DNA from: Amyelois transitella
Lineage: Eukaryota > Arthropoda > Insecta > Lepidoptera > Pyralidae
Assembly: GCF_032362555.1 (NCBI RefSeq)
Contig: NC_083531.1
Coordinates: forward strand, 1,054,001 to 1,118,000
Reading direction: 5' to 3'
Length of the DNA: 64,000 nucleotides
Shown: piece by piece, positions 39,901-47,558 of the stretch
Layout: each line of letters starts with the position of its first letter
How positions within the stretch are numbered: position 1 is the stretch's first letter
The notes under the pieces: generated by a model
Seen by the model: only the letters and a program-made list of their open reading frames with translations
Databases searched by the model: none
Told to the model about the DNA's origin: nothing
Position numbers and translations under genes: made by a program

Positions 39901-42900
39901 TATGAGATTAATAACGTCTTAATATTATTTTGTGATTGAATGTTAAAAGGTTGTTTATTTATTTTAAATTTAATTTCCAATCTTCAAAATATTTTGTCAA
40001 CAACTTGTGTCACGTGAAAAAGTAAATTTTATTATTTGACGAATAGAAATTTAATAAACTTAATTTTGTATTTTAACTAATGCATACATTATGTTTGTTT
40101 TTTTTTTATTTTTAATTTGAGGTGATAATATTTTTAGCAATAATATACGTATATGTTTTGTTGCACAATAATCGGTCTAACAAAAAGAATCTTCGAAACA
40201 AAAATTGTATTTTTTTTGCCTCATAATGCCTGATTTTCCCAAATCCCACGTAAAACATAGTCCCGTTATTATTTCCTACGATTCAATTAATAATTGTAAT
40301 TTATTTCAATATAGGTTTTAAAAATACACCACCATTCTGAAAATACCTTCTTAAACATACTTTATTTATTTTGCAAAAAAATTCACACCCAAATGTATTT
40401 AATTTATTTTAAAGAATACAGAGAACTAGAAAAATAGAGCAATGAAAAATCTCCACAGATAAAAAAAAACATTTGAAATGACATTCGGGCAATAGTACAG
40501 TCAACCGCATATCAAGTAACCCTGCATGAACTCTATGACACGGTAATATAGAGCCGAGTTTGCAGTGAATTTTAGACTTCGACTGTAGATATGCCTGATG
40601 GAAAAAAAAAATTCTTAACTTACCATGAAGACCGGTGAGCTGGTAAAGAAGTTCGGCGCTCTGTTTATGCGCGTTGTGTCCTGGTAAAAACAAGGTATGA
40701 TTATTAAATAATAGGTGTATAGCTGTTGTCCGCGGCTCCACCCACGCCTGTCGCTAACCTGTGGAAACTAAAATTATCTCTTGTGGCGTTTCGACTTTGT
40801 CAATCAAAAGAAAGAACAAATCAAAAAAAGAACTCTTTCCCCGTTTGTTTTTTGCATAAACACATCCTGTGGGATACGACCCACATCTGTTTCTACTATT
40901 TCTTTTTTATCTTATTATGTTGTATTCTGTTATGTGTATAATAAATAAAATAAATAAAAAAATAAAAAAAAATCATATTTGCGAAGACCTACTGGTCCAT
41001 GCCGTGTGGTTCCTGATACCAATTAAAAAAAAAAGTACCACTCTACCCCGTTCCCATGGATGTCGTAAAACGGATAGGCTTATAAACTTGAGATTCTTCT
41101 TTAAGGCTAGCAACCTGTCTGTCCAACTATTTGGATCTCAATTCTATTATTAAGCCAAAAAACTGAACGTGGCCTATCAATTTTTTCAAGACTGTTCGCT
41201 CTGTGTACCCCGCAAGGGAAGGATATCATAATATCGTCCGACCTTCCTAACCTTTTCAGCGGAATTTAATCCAAATTTTTAACCTTTGGGTAGGTGTACT
41301 ACACAACCAATTGTTTGAATGTGCAGATTTTCTCACGAAATTTTCATTATTTTTAATCTGGCACTTAAGTACTACTTCCTACACTCTTATATACATACTT
41401 CTGTAAGGTTATCAATATTTTAATAACTAACCTCTAAATCCAAAGAGGTTTCGCAAAATGTCTGATATAACATCGACGCCGGTGTCTGAAAAAAAAAATA
41501 TTGTTTTAATTTTCGAACTCTTGGTGACAAAATTATGCCTAGAAAGTACTTAAGTGTACATTATTTCACACACAAGAAACCCACTCTTAGACATAATTGG
41601 ATTTTTACCTTGGCCCATTTAAAATGGGCAGATTAATAATTGCAACCAACATCTTTCTACAAATTAATTGACCTGCTATATATAAAAGAGGTCACTGACT
41701 GACATAATATGACGTCGGGTCTTCCCCTAAGTTCGTCGGAGTTTATTGGTCAGGGGTTTTGGCCCTCTTCAATGACTAATTTACGCTACCTTTAGGTACG
41801 ACTGTAGACTGAGTTCTACATTCATTCATGTTTTTCAATGTAGACAATGTCCACGATTTAGATTCAAGAGATCTATATTTGTAAATTGACGTCCGATAAA
41901 AATGCTGCAGTGTAGTTTGTTCCGCCGCTTCTTCTACACATGCGCTTTGAAAGCGGCAGTAGTAATAATTAGATTTAAGTGATGTGACGTCAATAAGTGA
42001 TATCTTGTATCCAATATTGAAAATGCTGCAGTGCAGTTTGTTACCGCTTCTTCTGCATTGACGCCTTGGAAGCGGCAGTAAGCATAGTTTTAAGTACCTA
42101 ATTTATTTGACGTCAACAAATGTTGTTAAACCATACGTTTTGACAATTATTAAGCGATATGAAGTATCCTATAATAATGAATAAAAATTTGGAATTTTAA
42201 TTTGAAAACTATTCTATTCTATTCTGCAGGCAGGTCGATGGAGTGGTCGTGGCTGCCTCGGTTTTCACAATTACTTGGGAGTTCTAATAAGGCGGCGGCG
42301 TCGTCACTGCTCGACGACGTCTGCCGCAAGGCAGCGAGGGGAGGGTTTGATCTGGCGGTCTGAAGGGCTGACATAATAGCGCACAATCCAAACCTATTAT
42401 ATGGTCAGGGGTGCAAAAGGGAGGAGTTCCCAAAATTCCGGAATAAAAGTTATAAATAAATAAATACCGTGTGGTTCCCGGCACCAATACAAAAAAGAAT
42501 AGGACCACTCCATGTCTTTCCCATGGATGTAGTAAAAGGCGACTAAGGGATAGGCTTACAAACTTGGGATTCTTTTTTAGGCGATGGGCTAGCAACCTGT
42601 CGCTATTTGAATCTCAATTTTATCATTAAGCCAAATAGCTGAACGTGGCCGTTCAGTCTTTTCAAGACTGTTGGCTCTGTCTACCCCGCAAGGGATATAG
42701 ACGAGACGATATGTATGTATGTTATAAATAAATATGATACCAGTACTTACTGACAATTTCTGAATCAACTTTGGTCTCCTTGTTCCAAGACTCTTTAGCC
42801 GCATCAGCCGCTTCATCGATACTCTTGTCTATGCCTTCAGGGTGATATTCCACACCATGGGAAAAATCTGAACTATCAGATTCAGTGAAATGTGATTCGG

Positions 42901-45743
42901 ATTTTGATTGGCTCGATTCTGCATGTGATTGACTGGAACTTTCCGATTGACTTTCTGATTGGCTTTGCGAAGAAGAACTTTCAGATGAAGAACTGAATTC
43001 GGAGTTCTGAGACGAACTTTCAGATTCGAACTGTGAACCAGATTTAGTTACACTCTCCGATTCCGATGAACTACTGGCTGATTCGCTTTCAGATCTGAAA
43101 CTCGATGTTTCATCATTAATATTGAGCAGCGACGGTAATTCTGTGGCTTCTGGGTGTTTGTTGGGAAAAGACGGTAGCTCAAGTCTTGGTGGGCCGAGTG
43201 GGTGGTGTCCAAAACCTGGTGGGCCTGAAGGATGGTGACCGAAGCCTGGTGAGTGGTGTCCAAAGTTCGGTGGGCCTGGCGGGTGGTGGCCAAAACCTGG
43301 GGGTCCGGGTGGTGGCCCAAAAGCTGGTGGGTGTCCAAAACCTTCTTCGTGATGGTGTCCTGATGGTGGCAGACCAAAACCGTGGTCTTTAACTTTTCCC
43401 CCTAAGCCTGGAGGTGTTCCGAAGTGGTGGGGCCCGTTGCCATGGTGTCTTACGTCTTCATGGCGGCCTGATGGAAGAAAAGAAAAACGTATGTGTAAGG
43501 AAATCGGTGATAAAAAGATAAGATGAGATATTTCGATGGCATTCGCGTTCAGTTGTCTGAGTAGGTGGAAGTTTCCTTACAATGTTTTACCCTTCCCACA
43601 GTTGAAGCTTAATATAGGTACCTTTACCTCAGGGGAAGATACAATTTTAAAGTTCACCAGGAACAATATAAAATATCTTTATCTTTAGACCCTTAGCCGC
43701 CTTCTATCATGAGTCTCTCATTTTTATTCATCTTTCAAAAATCACCAATTCTAATCCACCTCTCTGGAGTGAACCCATTGAGTGGGTAAGTCACATACAT
43801 AAAATCATGCCACTTTCCCGGAGGGGTAGGCAGAGACTACATCTTTTCACTTGCCACGATCTCTGCATACTTCCTTCGCTTCATCCACATTCATAACTCT
43901 CTCCATGCAAGCTCGGCGGTTTCGGGTACTCTTGACCTGACCCTTTACCAGGACGTCCTTAATTAACGTAAGGTAAGTCACGTTTTACTGAAACGATTCC
44001 CGTCTAACTAAGAGGGGTACCTAACTAATCTAGCATGTAAGTATCATGGTTGAAAATTCAGTTGCTTGACGGTGTAAATTTCTTCACTGTGATTTCCCTC
44101 ACCTCTCCGCTATCAGGTTACTTATTTCTTAATGGCTTCTACATACCCTGCTTTCATTTATTTGTCTCTCTCATCTTTACAATTCCATTCCCCTGTTGCA
44201 CCATCAGTTTCGCTTGTAGACCTTAATTCCGATTTTCTACAATTTTTTTTATTGATTTACTTTCACGAACCATTCTTTTTTATGATAACTACCTTTATTT
44301 TGCTGGCTTTTAAGTTGGCGGACGACATTCACTTTGTGAGGCGCTCCTAGAAACATTAAAACCAAATGTAGCCACTCCCACGCGTGGGCAAAGGCTTTCT
44401 TACCAACGTACATACAATTGCAAAGAAGTATTAAACCATTATGGTGGCGTGGTATTTCGTTTCGTGGTGCCGTGTGGTTCCCGGCACCAATACAAAAAAG
44501 AATAGGACCACTCCATCTCTTTCCCATGGATGTCGTAAACGGCGACTAAGGGATAGGCTTACAAACTTGGGATTCTTTTTTAGGCGATGGGCTAGCAACC
44601 TGTCACTATTTGAATCTCAATTCTATCACTAAGCCAAATAGCTTAACGTGGCCATTCAGTCTTTTCAAGACTGTTGGCTCTGTCTACCCCGCAAGGGATA
44701 TAGACGTGACCATATGTATGTATGTATGTAATTATATGTATGGTATTTCAGTAAGCTTGTTTCGTGTGGGACGAATCGAAACAAAAAAGGTGTTAAAAAT
44801 ATATACATCACAATATGGTCATTATTCTACTCTAAAAGTGCTCTGTCAGGAAACCCACTGTCAATTAAGTAATCGTTACTTTTATGGATGTTATGTAATC
44901 AAATGGAAAAAGAAGACTAGATAATATATAAAAACTAATTAACCGATATATAAAAAAAAATAACGTGAAGAATAAAAAATATGACACCTCCGACCAGATC
45001 AAGGATAATAAGTATTTTATTATTAAAAAGGTTTTCTGTACTTACGATTGGGTTGTGGGTCTGCATTTGTCGTGTAGACCTGACATAATAAAAAAAATTA
45101 TATACATATTTTTTTTTACTTTTAAAACACTTTGGTTTCGAAAGATTCGAACCACACTCCAAAAATATATAAGAAGTACTTTAACCCTTTAGTCGCCTTG
45201 GACATTTAAAGATGATCTTATTGCTACCACATTGACTATTCTAAGTTAGTCATTTCAAGATTAGATTTTTAATGACTCAATTATGCGCTTAAAACAGTAT
45301 TATGTCAAAAACACTGTAACGAAGTATTTTTTGTTAAACAGAAGAAAATTAGGAAGTACTGAAAGTACCTACTGTTCATACTCGCAAAGTACTGTTCCCG
45401 GGGAATTTTGTATAAACTTATTGACGGCCCCTGTGGCGCAGCGGTTGTGCGCTTGTCTGTGTCACCGGAGGTCCCGGGTTCAAATCCCCCATGATGAGAA
45501 ACGAACTTTCTCTGATTGGCCTGGGTCTTGGATGTTTATCTATATAAGTATTTATTATAAAATATAGTATCGTTGAGTTAGTATCTCGTTACACAAGTTA
45601 CTTCGAGGCTAACTCAAATCTGTGTAATTTGTCCCGTATATATTTATTTATTTAATTATTACGCGAATTAAAAGTTGTTTAGTATTCTATAATGTACTTA
45701 CGTATAGCGCCCAAACTAATATCTTAAGCACAAACAATTTCAT
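15802..45743 (-). CDS. Giant sericin-like secreted silk protein, 25 coding exons, about 4,888 aa
   Basis: Exons in transcript order: 45702-45743, 45046-45079, 42751-43467, 41432-41485, 40624-40680, 38523-38570, 37631-37726, 37277-37324, 36883-36978, 36547-36594, 35615-35710, 35075-35122, 34871-34966, 33314-33361, 33038-33133, 32325-32468, 31864-31965, 31370-31417, 31051-31191, 30389-30433, 30016-30063, 29532-29579, 29313-29360, 16145-28408, 15802-15956. Every junction has GT/AG ends. After a phase-0 first intron all introns are phase 1, and the total of 14,667 bp is divisible by 3. The protein is secreted: signal peptide; His/Gly/Pro-rich then Ser-rich region; 16-residue helical modules; Thr-rich linker; about 4,000 residues of Ser-rich repeats; CFCTC tail. 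Seen: structure and composition. Known: moth sericins are Ser-rich repetitive silk-gland glues, and some have many short exons plus one long one. Inferred: silk coating or adhesive. A mucin-like secreted protein is the alternative. Confidence 0.82.
16045..16140 (+). repeat. Dispersed repeat family F inside the last sericin-like intron
   Basis: The segment (CATCCTCACC ... GAGGAGCCCGGGATG ... GACTCAGGTTTTTACACGA) matches diverged copies at about 38335-38490 (plus) and 56500-56675 (minus). It fills about half of the 188-bp intron and reaches into the exon-24 splice donor. Confidence 0.65.
16145..28408 (-). CDS. Sericin-like gene exon 24: 12,264-bp repetitive exon
   Basis: It starts after TTTCAG with a last 16-residue module (DIRKAIEYIKQNKPS), then a Thr/Pro linker and about 4,000 Ser-rich residues. 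It ends at donor GTAAGC (16139-16144) after KLAIQQGKRG. Length is divisible by 3 and the frame is open throughout. Reading on past the donor adds only seven residues before a stop at 16122-16124; that is intron read-through, not the true end. Part of the frame could appear to begin at 26525, but that codon is GTG inside the repeat. Blocks in order: 19-residue, mixed, 21-residue, 6-residue, Pro/Gln-rich, then long Arg/Glu/Ala/Ser hexads. Confidence 0.82.
16210..22400 (-). repeat. Long hexad-based Ser/Arg/Glu/Ala repeat array
   Basis: About 2,060 residues in register of six: SRSEAE, SRREAE, SKSSSE, ARSEAE, SRREAA, SSSTSE. The hexads combine into 18- and 24-residue higher-order units (such as SRSEAE-SRREAE-SKSSSE). 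Acidic and basic residues are nearly balanced. The antisense strand also stays open for long stretches, which is a by-product of the repeat. Confidence 0.85.
22470..23760 (-). repeat. Pro/Gln-rich island with 30-bp repeat QSQPLQPVPG
   Basis: About 430 residues dominated by Q, P, L, V, S and I interrupt the Ser-rich chain. The N-terminal part is built on QPVVSQPIQPQQP-like units. The C-terminal part has about nine copies of QSQPLQPVPG. It is almost free of charge, unlike its neighbours, so it probably forms an extended proline-rich segment. Confidence 0.82.
23828..24085 (-). repeat. 18-bp coding tandem repeat SRAQSE, 14 copies
   Basis: Fourteen hexapeptides (one with V for A) lie directly N-terminal to the Pro/Gln-rich island. 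They differ only at silent third positions (GCA/GCG, AGA/AGC-type changes). Confidence 0.85.
24835..25400 (-). repeat. 63-bp coding tandem repeat (21 residues), 9 copies
   Basis: The unit is about SESERQHSESQSKSESASGA plus Q. Five central copies are virtually identical; outer ones vary (EK/VR for ER, SAQ/SSQ for GAQ). It is embedded in more degenerate Ser/Glu/Lys/Arg sequence from 24.1 to 26.4 kb. Confidence 0.8.
26390..28212 (-). repeat. 57-bp coding tandem repeat (19 residues), about 31 copies
   Basis: The unit encodes ESASSSQSESEKSEAESKS with few changes (Q for E, T for S, L for S). Copies are highly similar at the DNA level, which points to recent homogenisation. Ser is about half of the residues, often every second position. 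Confidence 0.85.
28213..28345 (-). other. Thr/Pro-rich mucin-like linker
   Basis: Encodes three runs of six or seven threonines separated by PAP or EAP, ending TTTTESTE. Dense Thr with Pro is the usual setting for O-glycosylation. It separates the helical modules from the Ser-rich repeats. Confidence 0.7.
29092..29295 (+). repeat. Dispersed repeat family D
   Basis: Begins GAGGCCGCCCGCGACTTCG, contains CAATCCCGCGGGAACTC and the block TGCGTGAAAGAGTAACAAAC, and ends near CTTTCGCCTTTATAATAG. Related copies lie at 35860-36065 (minus) and 62508-62670 (plus). It ends about 20 bp from the donor of exon 23. Confidence 0.65.
29698..30003 (+). repeat. Dispersed repeat family A, near full length
   Basis: Runs from CCGTGTGGTCCCCGGCACC through ATGGATGTCGTAAAAGGCG, GATGGGCTAGCAACCTGTC and CCGCAAGGGATGTAGACG to a GTAT-rich tail. 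Antisense to the sericin-like gene, in the intron after exon 21, with the tail 12 bp from its donor. Confidence 0.75.
30868..31041 (+). repeat. Dispersed repeat family A, 5'-truncated
   Basis: Starts at CTTATAAACTTGGGATTC and ends in (GTAT)n. The tail is within 10 bp of the exon-19 donor (31050/31051). Antisense to the gene. Confidence 0.7.
32777..33030 (+). repeat. Dispersed repeat family A
   Basis: GTGCCGTGTGGTTCCTGGC to a GGAT-rich tail. It lies antisense in the intron after exon 15, 7 bp from that exon's donor. Confidence 0.72.
33433..34534. repeat. Exact 550-bp tandem duplication in the intron between exons 13 and 14
   Basis: 33433-33982 is repeated at 33983-34532 with no difference that I could find. 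Each copy holds a family-A element (from 33521 and 34071), a hairpin, and a LINE-like 3' end with GGTCAGCTGGTAGACGGG and AATAAAG, ending in (AAAT)n. Copies meet at the AAAT/TGAA tail. Confidence 0.85.
33775..33831. repeat. Perfect hairpin, 26-bp arms, 5-bp loop
   Basis: Arms 33775-33800 and 33806-33831 are exact reverse complements, built on ATACATACATTAAAAACAAT. An identical hairpin lies at 34325-34381 in the second 550-bp copy. Confidence 0.8.
34594..34857 (+). repeat. Dispersed repeat family A
   Basis: GTGCCGTGTGGTTCCCGGC to a GTGTGTGT tail. It lies antisense in the intron after exon 13, 13 bp from its donor (34870/34871). Confidence 0.72.
35245..35470 (+). repeat. Dispersed repeat family E
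   Basis: ATACATCACGCCTCTTTCCC, GGTAGACAGAGACCACATC and GCTTCATCCACATTCATAAC, then GTTTCGGGTACTCTTGACC. Shared with 43790-43970; fragments occur near 5765 and 63475-63545. Confidence 0.65.
35860..36065 (-). repeat. Dispersed repeat family D, minus orientation
   Basis: The plus strand reads GCGAAAGTTTGTGAG ... GTTACTCTTTCACGC ... CCCGCGGGATTG ... GCGGACGAAGTAGCGGGAGG, the reverse of the copy at 29.1 kb. Confidence 0.65.
37968..38229 (+). repeat. Dispersed repeat family C
   Basis: ACTAGCTGTCCTCGTGACTT, GGGCATCATTGAAGCC, AGCCTTCCTCGATAAATGG and AAACAAACTCTTCAGC, ending in TATAATATTAGTATAG. Other copies: 53247-53517 and 62178-62440 (plus), 46010-46272 and parts of 55465-55680, 55915-55985 and 61111-61212 (minus). 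Confidence 0.7.
41001..41220 (+). repeat. Dispersed repeat family A, diverged
   Basis: GCCGTGTGGTTCCTGATACC, ATGGATGTCGTAAAACG and GTACCCCGCAAGGGA. Lies antisense in the intron after exon 4, about 200 bp from the donor. Confidence 0.65.
41899..42190 (+). repeat. Internal duplication of a dispersed element
   Basis: Two diverged copies about 118 bp apart start AAAATGCTGCAGTG and contain GCGGCAGTA and a GACGTCAA block. The following GACAATTATTAAGCGATATG resembles 5.9-6.0 kb. Confidence 0.55.
42467..42722 (+). repeat. Dispersed repeat family A
   Basis: CCGTGTGGTTCCCGGCACC to (GTAT)n. Antisense, in the intron after exon 3, 28 bp from its donor (42750/42751). Confidence 0.72.
42751..43467 (-). 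CDS. Sericin-like gene exon 3: His/Gly/Pro-rich then Ser-rich
   Basis: 717 bp, phase 1 at both ends, open throughout. The first half is a tandem-like series around GFGHHPPGPP and variants (GFGHP, NFGHH, GFGHHPSGPP). The middle is a short unique region (LELPSFPNKHPEATELPSLL). The second half is Ser/Glu/Gln-rich (SESESASSSSESES, SSQSQSESQSESSSQS). It ends in an acidic, probably helical stretch (IDKSIDEAADAAKESWNKE) leading into the 16-residue modules. The His clusters could bind metal ions; this is inference. Confidence 0.8.
43790..43970 (+). repeat. Dispersed repeat family E
   Basis: Same order of blocks as at 35.25-35.47 kb (GGTAGGCAGAGACTACATC, GCTTCATCCACATTCATAAC, GTTTCGGGTACTCTTGACC), in the intron between exons 2 and 3. 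Confidence 0.65.
44467..44732 (+). repeat. Dispersed repeat family A, well preserved
   Basis: GTGCCGTGTGGTTCCCGGC to GACGTGACCATATGTATG and (GTAT)n. One of the cleanest copies; antisense in the intron between exons 2 and 3. Confidence 0.75.
45046..45079 (-). CDS. Sericin-like gene exon 2
   Basis: 34 bp between acceptor TGTCAG and donor GTAAGTAC. It completes the signal peptide and opens the mature chain (DPQPN...). It changes the phase from 0 to 1, which all later introns of the gene keep. Confidence 0.75.
45424..45655 (+). mobile_element. tRNA-derived SINE (family B), best copy
   Basis: A-box TGGCGCAGCGG and B-box GGTTCAAATCC are spaced as in a pol III promoter. They are followed by the body (GGCCTGGGTCTTGGATG) and the tail (CGAGGCTAACTC, TTTGTCCCGTATA, then T/A repeats). 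Lies antisense in intron 1 of the sericin-like gene. Confidence 0.85.
45702..45743 (-). CDS. Sericin-like gene exon 1: start codon and signal peptide core
   Basis: Encodes MKLFVLKILVWALY (14 residues), then the donor GTAAGTAC. With exon 2 (VYTTNADPQPN) it makes a typical cleavable signal peptide: Lys near the N terminus, a hydrophobic core, and probable cleavage after TNA. A 14-residue first coding exon is also a familiar layout in lepidopteran silk genes. A TATA box and an initiator-like sequence lie just upstream. Confidence 0.8.
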
Positions 45744-45811
45744 GACGCCAATGTGTGGCCAGTTAAGAAACTGCTTTCCACTGTAAGTCCTCATCATCAG
45801 CCCCCTTTTAT

Positions 45812-45821
45812 CATATATATA
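45812..45821 (-). promoter_or_regulatory. TATA box and initiator of the sericin-like gene
   Basis: The minus strand reads TATATATATGATAAAAGGGG, followed about 35 bp later by an initiator-like ACAGT (45780-45784). The 5' UTR would be about 40 bp before the ATG at 45743. A strong TATA promoter fits a highly expressed tissue-specific gene. Confidence 0.55.
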
Positions 45822-46009
45822 CGGCAAACAGAAGGCAGCTGAACAAATTGTTATGTTTGTTTATTAGTTGGTGACGATTGGCTGAAACGCAAATGGGTGG
45901 TGAACATTTTCTACGTAATTTGTTTACGTATCGTGAAAATTAACTGTAGTAAGTTGAGAAAAATATGTGGTACAACAAAAAAAATTGTTTTTATTTTTAA
46001 AATACATTT

Positions 46010-46272
46010 ATAATAATATTATAAAGCTAAAGAGTTTGTTTGTTTGTTTGAACGCGTTAATTTTGGGAACTACTTGAAAAAACTAATTGAAAAATTCATT
46101 TTTCATTGAATAGACATTGAATGCGTTGAATGCATTTATCGAGGCTTTGGGCTTTATAATATAAAAATTAGGAGCGAAGAAATAATGGAAAATGTGAAAA
46201 AAACCTGGGAAAACTATTCATCCTTGAGGGCTTCAATGATGCCCAAAATAACTATTCCACGCAGACGAAGTT
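46010..46272 (-). repeat. Dispersed repeat family C, minus orientation
   Basis: Plus strand: ATAATATTATAAAGCTAAAG, GTTTGTTTGTTTGAACGCG, CATTTATCGAGGC, GGGCTTCAATGATGCCC and CCACGCAGACGAAG. Lies upstream of the sericin-like promoter. Confidence 0.7.
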
Positions 46273-47534
46273 GAAAGCGGGAAAAGCTTTGGTTGAGAAG
46301 AGACAATGGCTTATTGCTGGAAGAGAGATTAAGAGTTACAGGTTGCAATTTTTGCTGATTGGCCTTGGTCTTAGATTTTTATTAATTGTAGTATTGACAA
46401 AAATTTTTTGGTTGCCTTTTCTAACAATCATATTATGTACTAAAATAAGTATAAAAAAACAATTAGTTAATTTTTAAAATAGTTTAATTTTGCGTCATTA
46501 CCGCAGAACATTGAAGGTGAGACCTTCTCCGTTCACATTACACGCTTTGGTACACAATAATGCCTATACATACAGAGACTAAAGAATTTCATGGGGCGTA
46601 TATGAAAAAAGTCCCAAAAAAAAAGCAAAAAATACAAATAATAGCAATTAAATTAGCCTGTGGTGATGTTAAAATTACTTATTGCACCATAAGAGTAAAA
46701 CATACAAAACAGACTGAGATAGTACAAAGGCGGACTTATCGCTAAAGCAATCTCTTCCATTCAACCTTAAACTAAAGATTTTCTGAAAAAGAAGAAGAAG
46801 AAATAAGTAGTGTCCTTGTATTGAATTTCTCTTTATTTTAAGTTTTATTCTTATATATATTCCTTGATGTACAAGACTATATCAATTAAAAAAAAGGTAT
46901 AGATGGACTGACTACGAACGTGCTTTGTTATTATATGTATGTATGTATCAACATATAATAACATGGAGGAGCAAAGTCTCGAAAGAACTGAAAGGCATAA
47001 AAGACTTATCAACAAAACCTGCGATTTTTTTTCAGAATAATTTCTTTATTAATAGGAAAAAAAGTACATAATATAAAAATATTTAAAAAAAATGTATATA
47101 ATAAAGATGTAATAAATGTAGGTACTGATATTAATTGTGACGTAATACTTTCGCATTCTTAAATTAATTTTTGTAACTTTGGTTATAACTCTTTTTAAAT
47201 ATACACCCCACAAATGAGAGATATGATTCCATATTTAACATTAACACGAAACTAAAACTATTCCTATATTAAATAAATAAAATAAAAACAGCTTCAAAAT
47301 CAATCATAATTCTGTTATTTCTCTTATCATTCCCGACTGCATGCTAAAGTCGGCATGTAAGTGATATTTACATGCTATATTGATAACAAAGCCTTTACTC
47401 TTATCAACCAGCTTTTTACATCTAGCTTTAGTTGGCGATTTTTTCCTTTAAGTACCTTCTACGACACTTTCAATGATAGAGCATGTAAAAAAATCACGCA
47501 AAATTTGGAGCATAATTAAACCTTTAAAAAAACT

Positions 47535-47558
47535 GCATGTAAATGATCATTTACATGC
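47535..47558. promoter_or_regulatory. 24-bp perfect palindrome, related copy 180 bp away
   Basis: Each half is GCATGTAAATGA. A near-match (GCATGTAAGTGATATTTACA then TGC) lies at about 47354-47376. The repeated, symmetric TGTAAAT/ATTTACA core looks like a dimeric factor site, but no function is shown. Confidence 0.35.

Larger units (their letters stand above)
29313..41485 (-). repeat. Exon array of a 16-residue amphipathic module (exons 4-23)
   Basis: Twenty consecutive exons, all flanked by phase-1 introns, encode one, two or three copies of a diverged 16-residue unit: [D/N/S]-[I/L/V/F]-x-x-[A/I/V/F]-h-x-x-[I/L/F]-x-x-[I/L/V]-T-x-x-x (h, hydrophobic). Examples are DMKGAFDLLMSVTRTG, NVFKAYEVLKRLTGHA, DIIDFFKKLCSHTGTK and DFVDALSKLREATGES. 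Hydrophobics at 2, 5, 9 and 12 give a 3-4-3 spacing, which predicts a helix of about 12 residues ended by a short T-G-type loop. Most exons are 48 bp (one module), 96 bp (two) or 144 bp (three); a few vary (45, 54, 57, 102, 141). With the start of exon 24 there are about 31 modules. I know of no named family for it. Confidence 0.8.

Noticed and set aside
45424..45500. Functional tRNA gene
   Set aside because: A- and B-box-like sequences are present, but they are followed by the conserved SINE body and tail found at three other loci.
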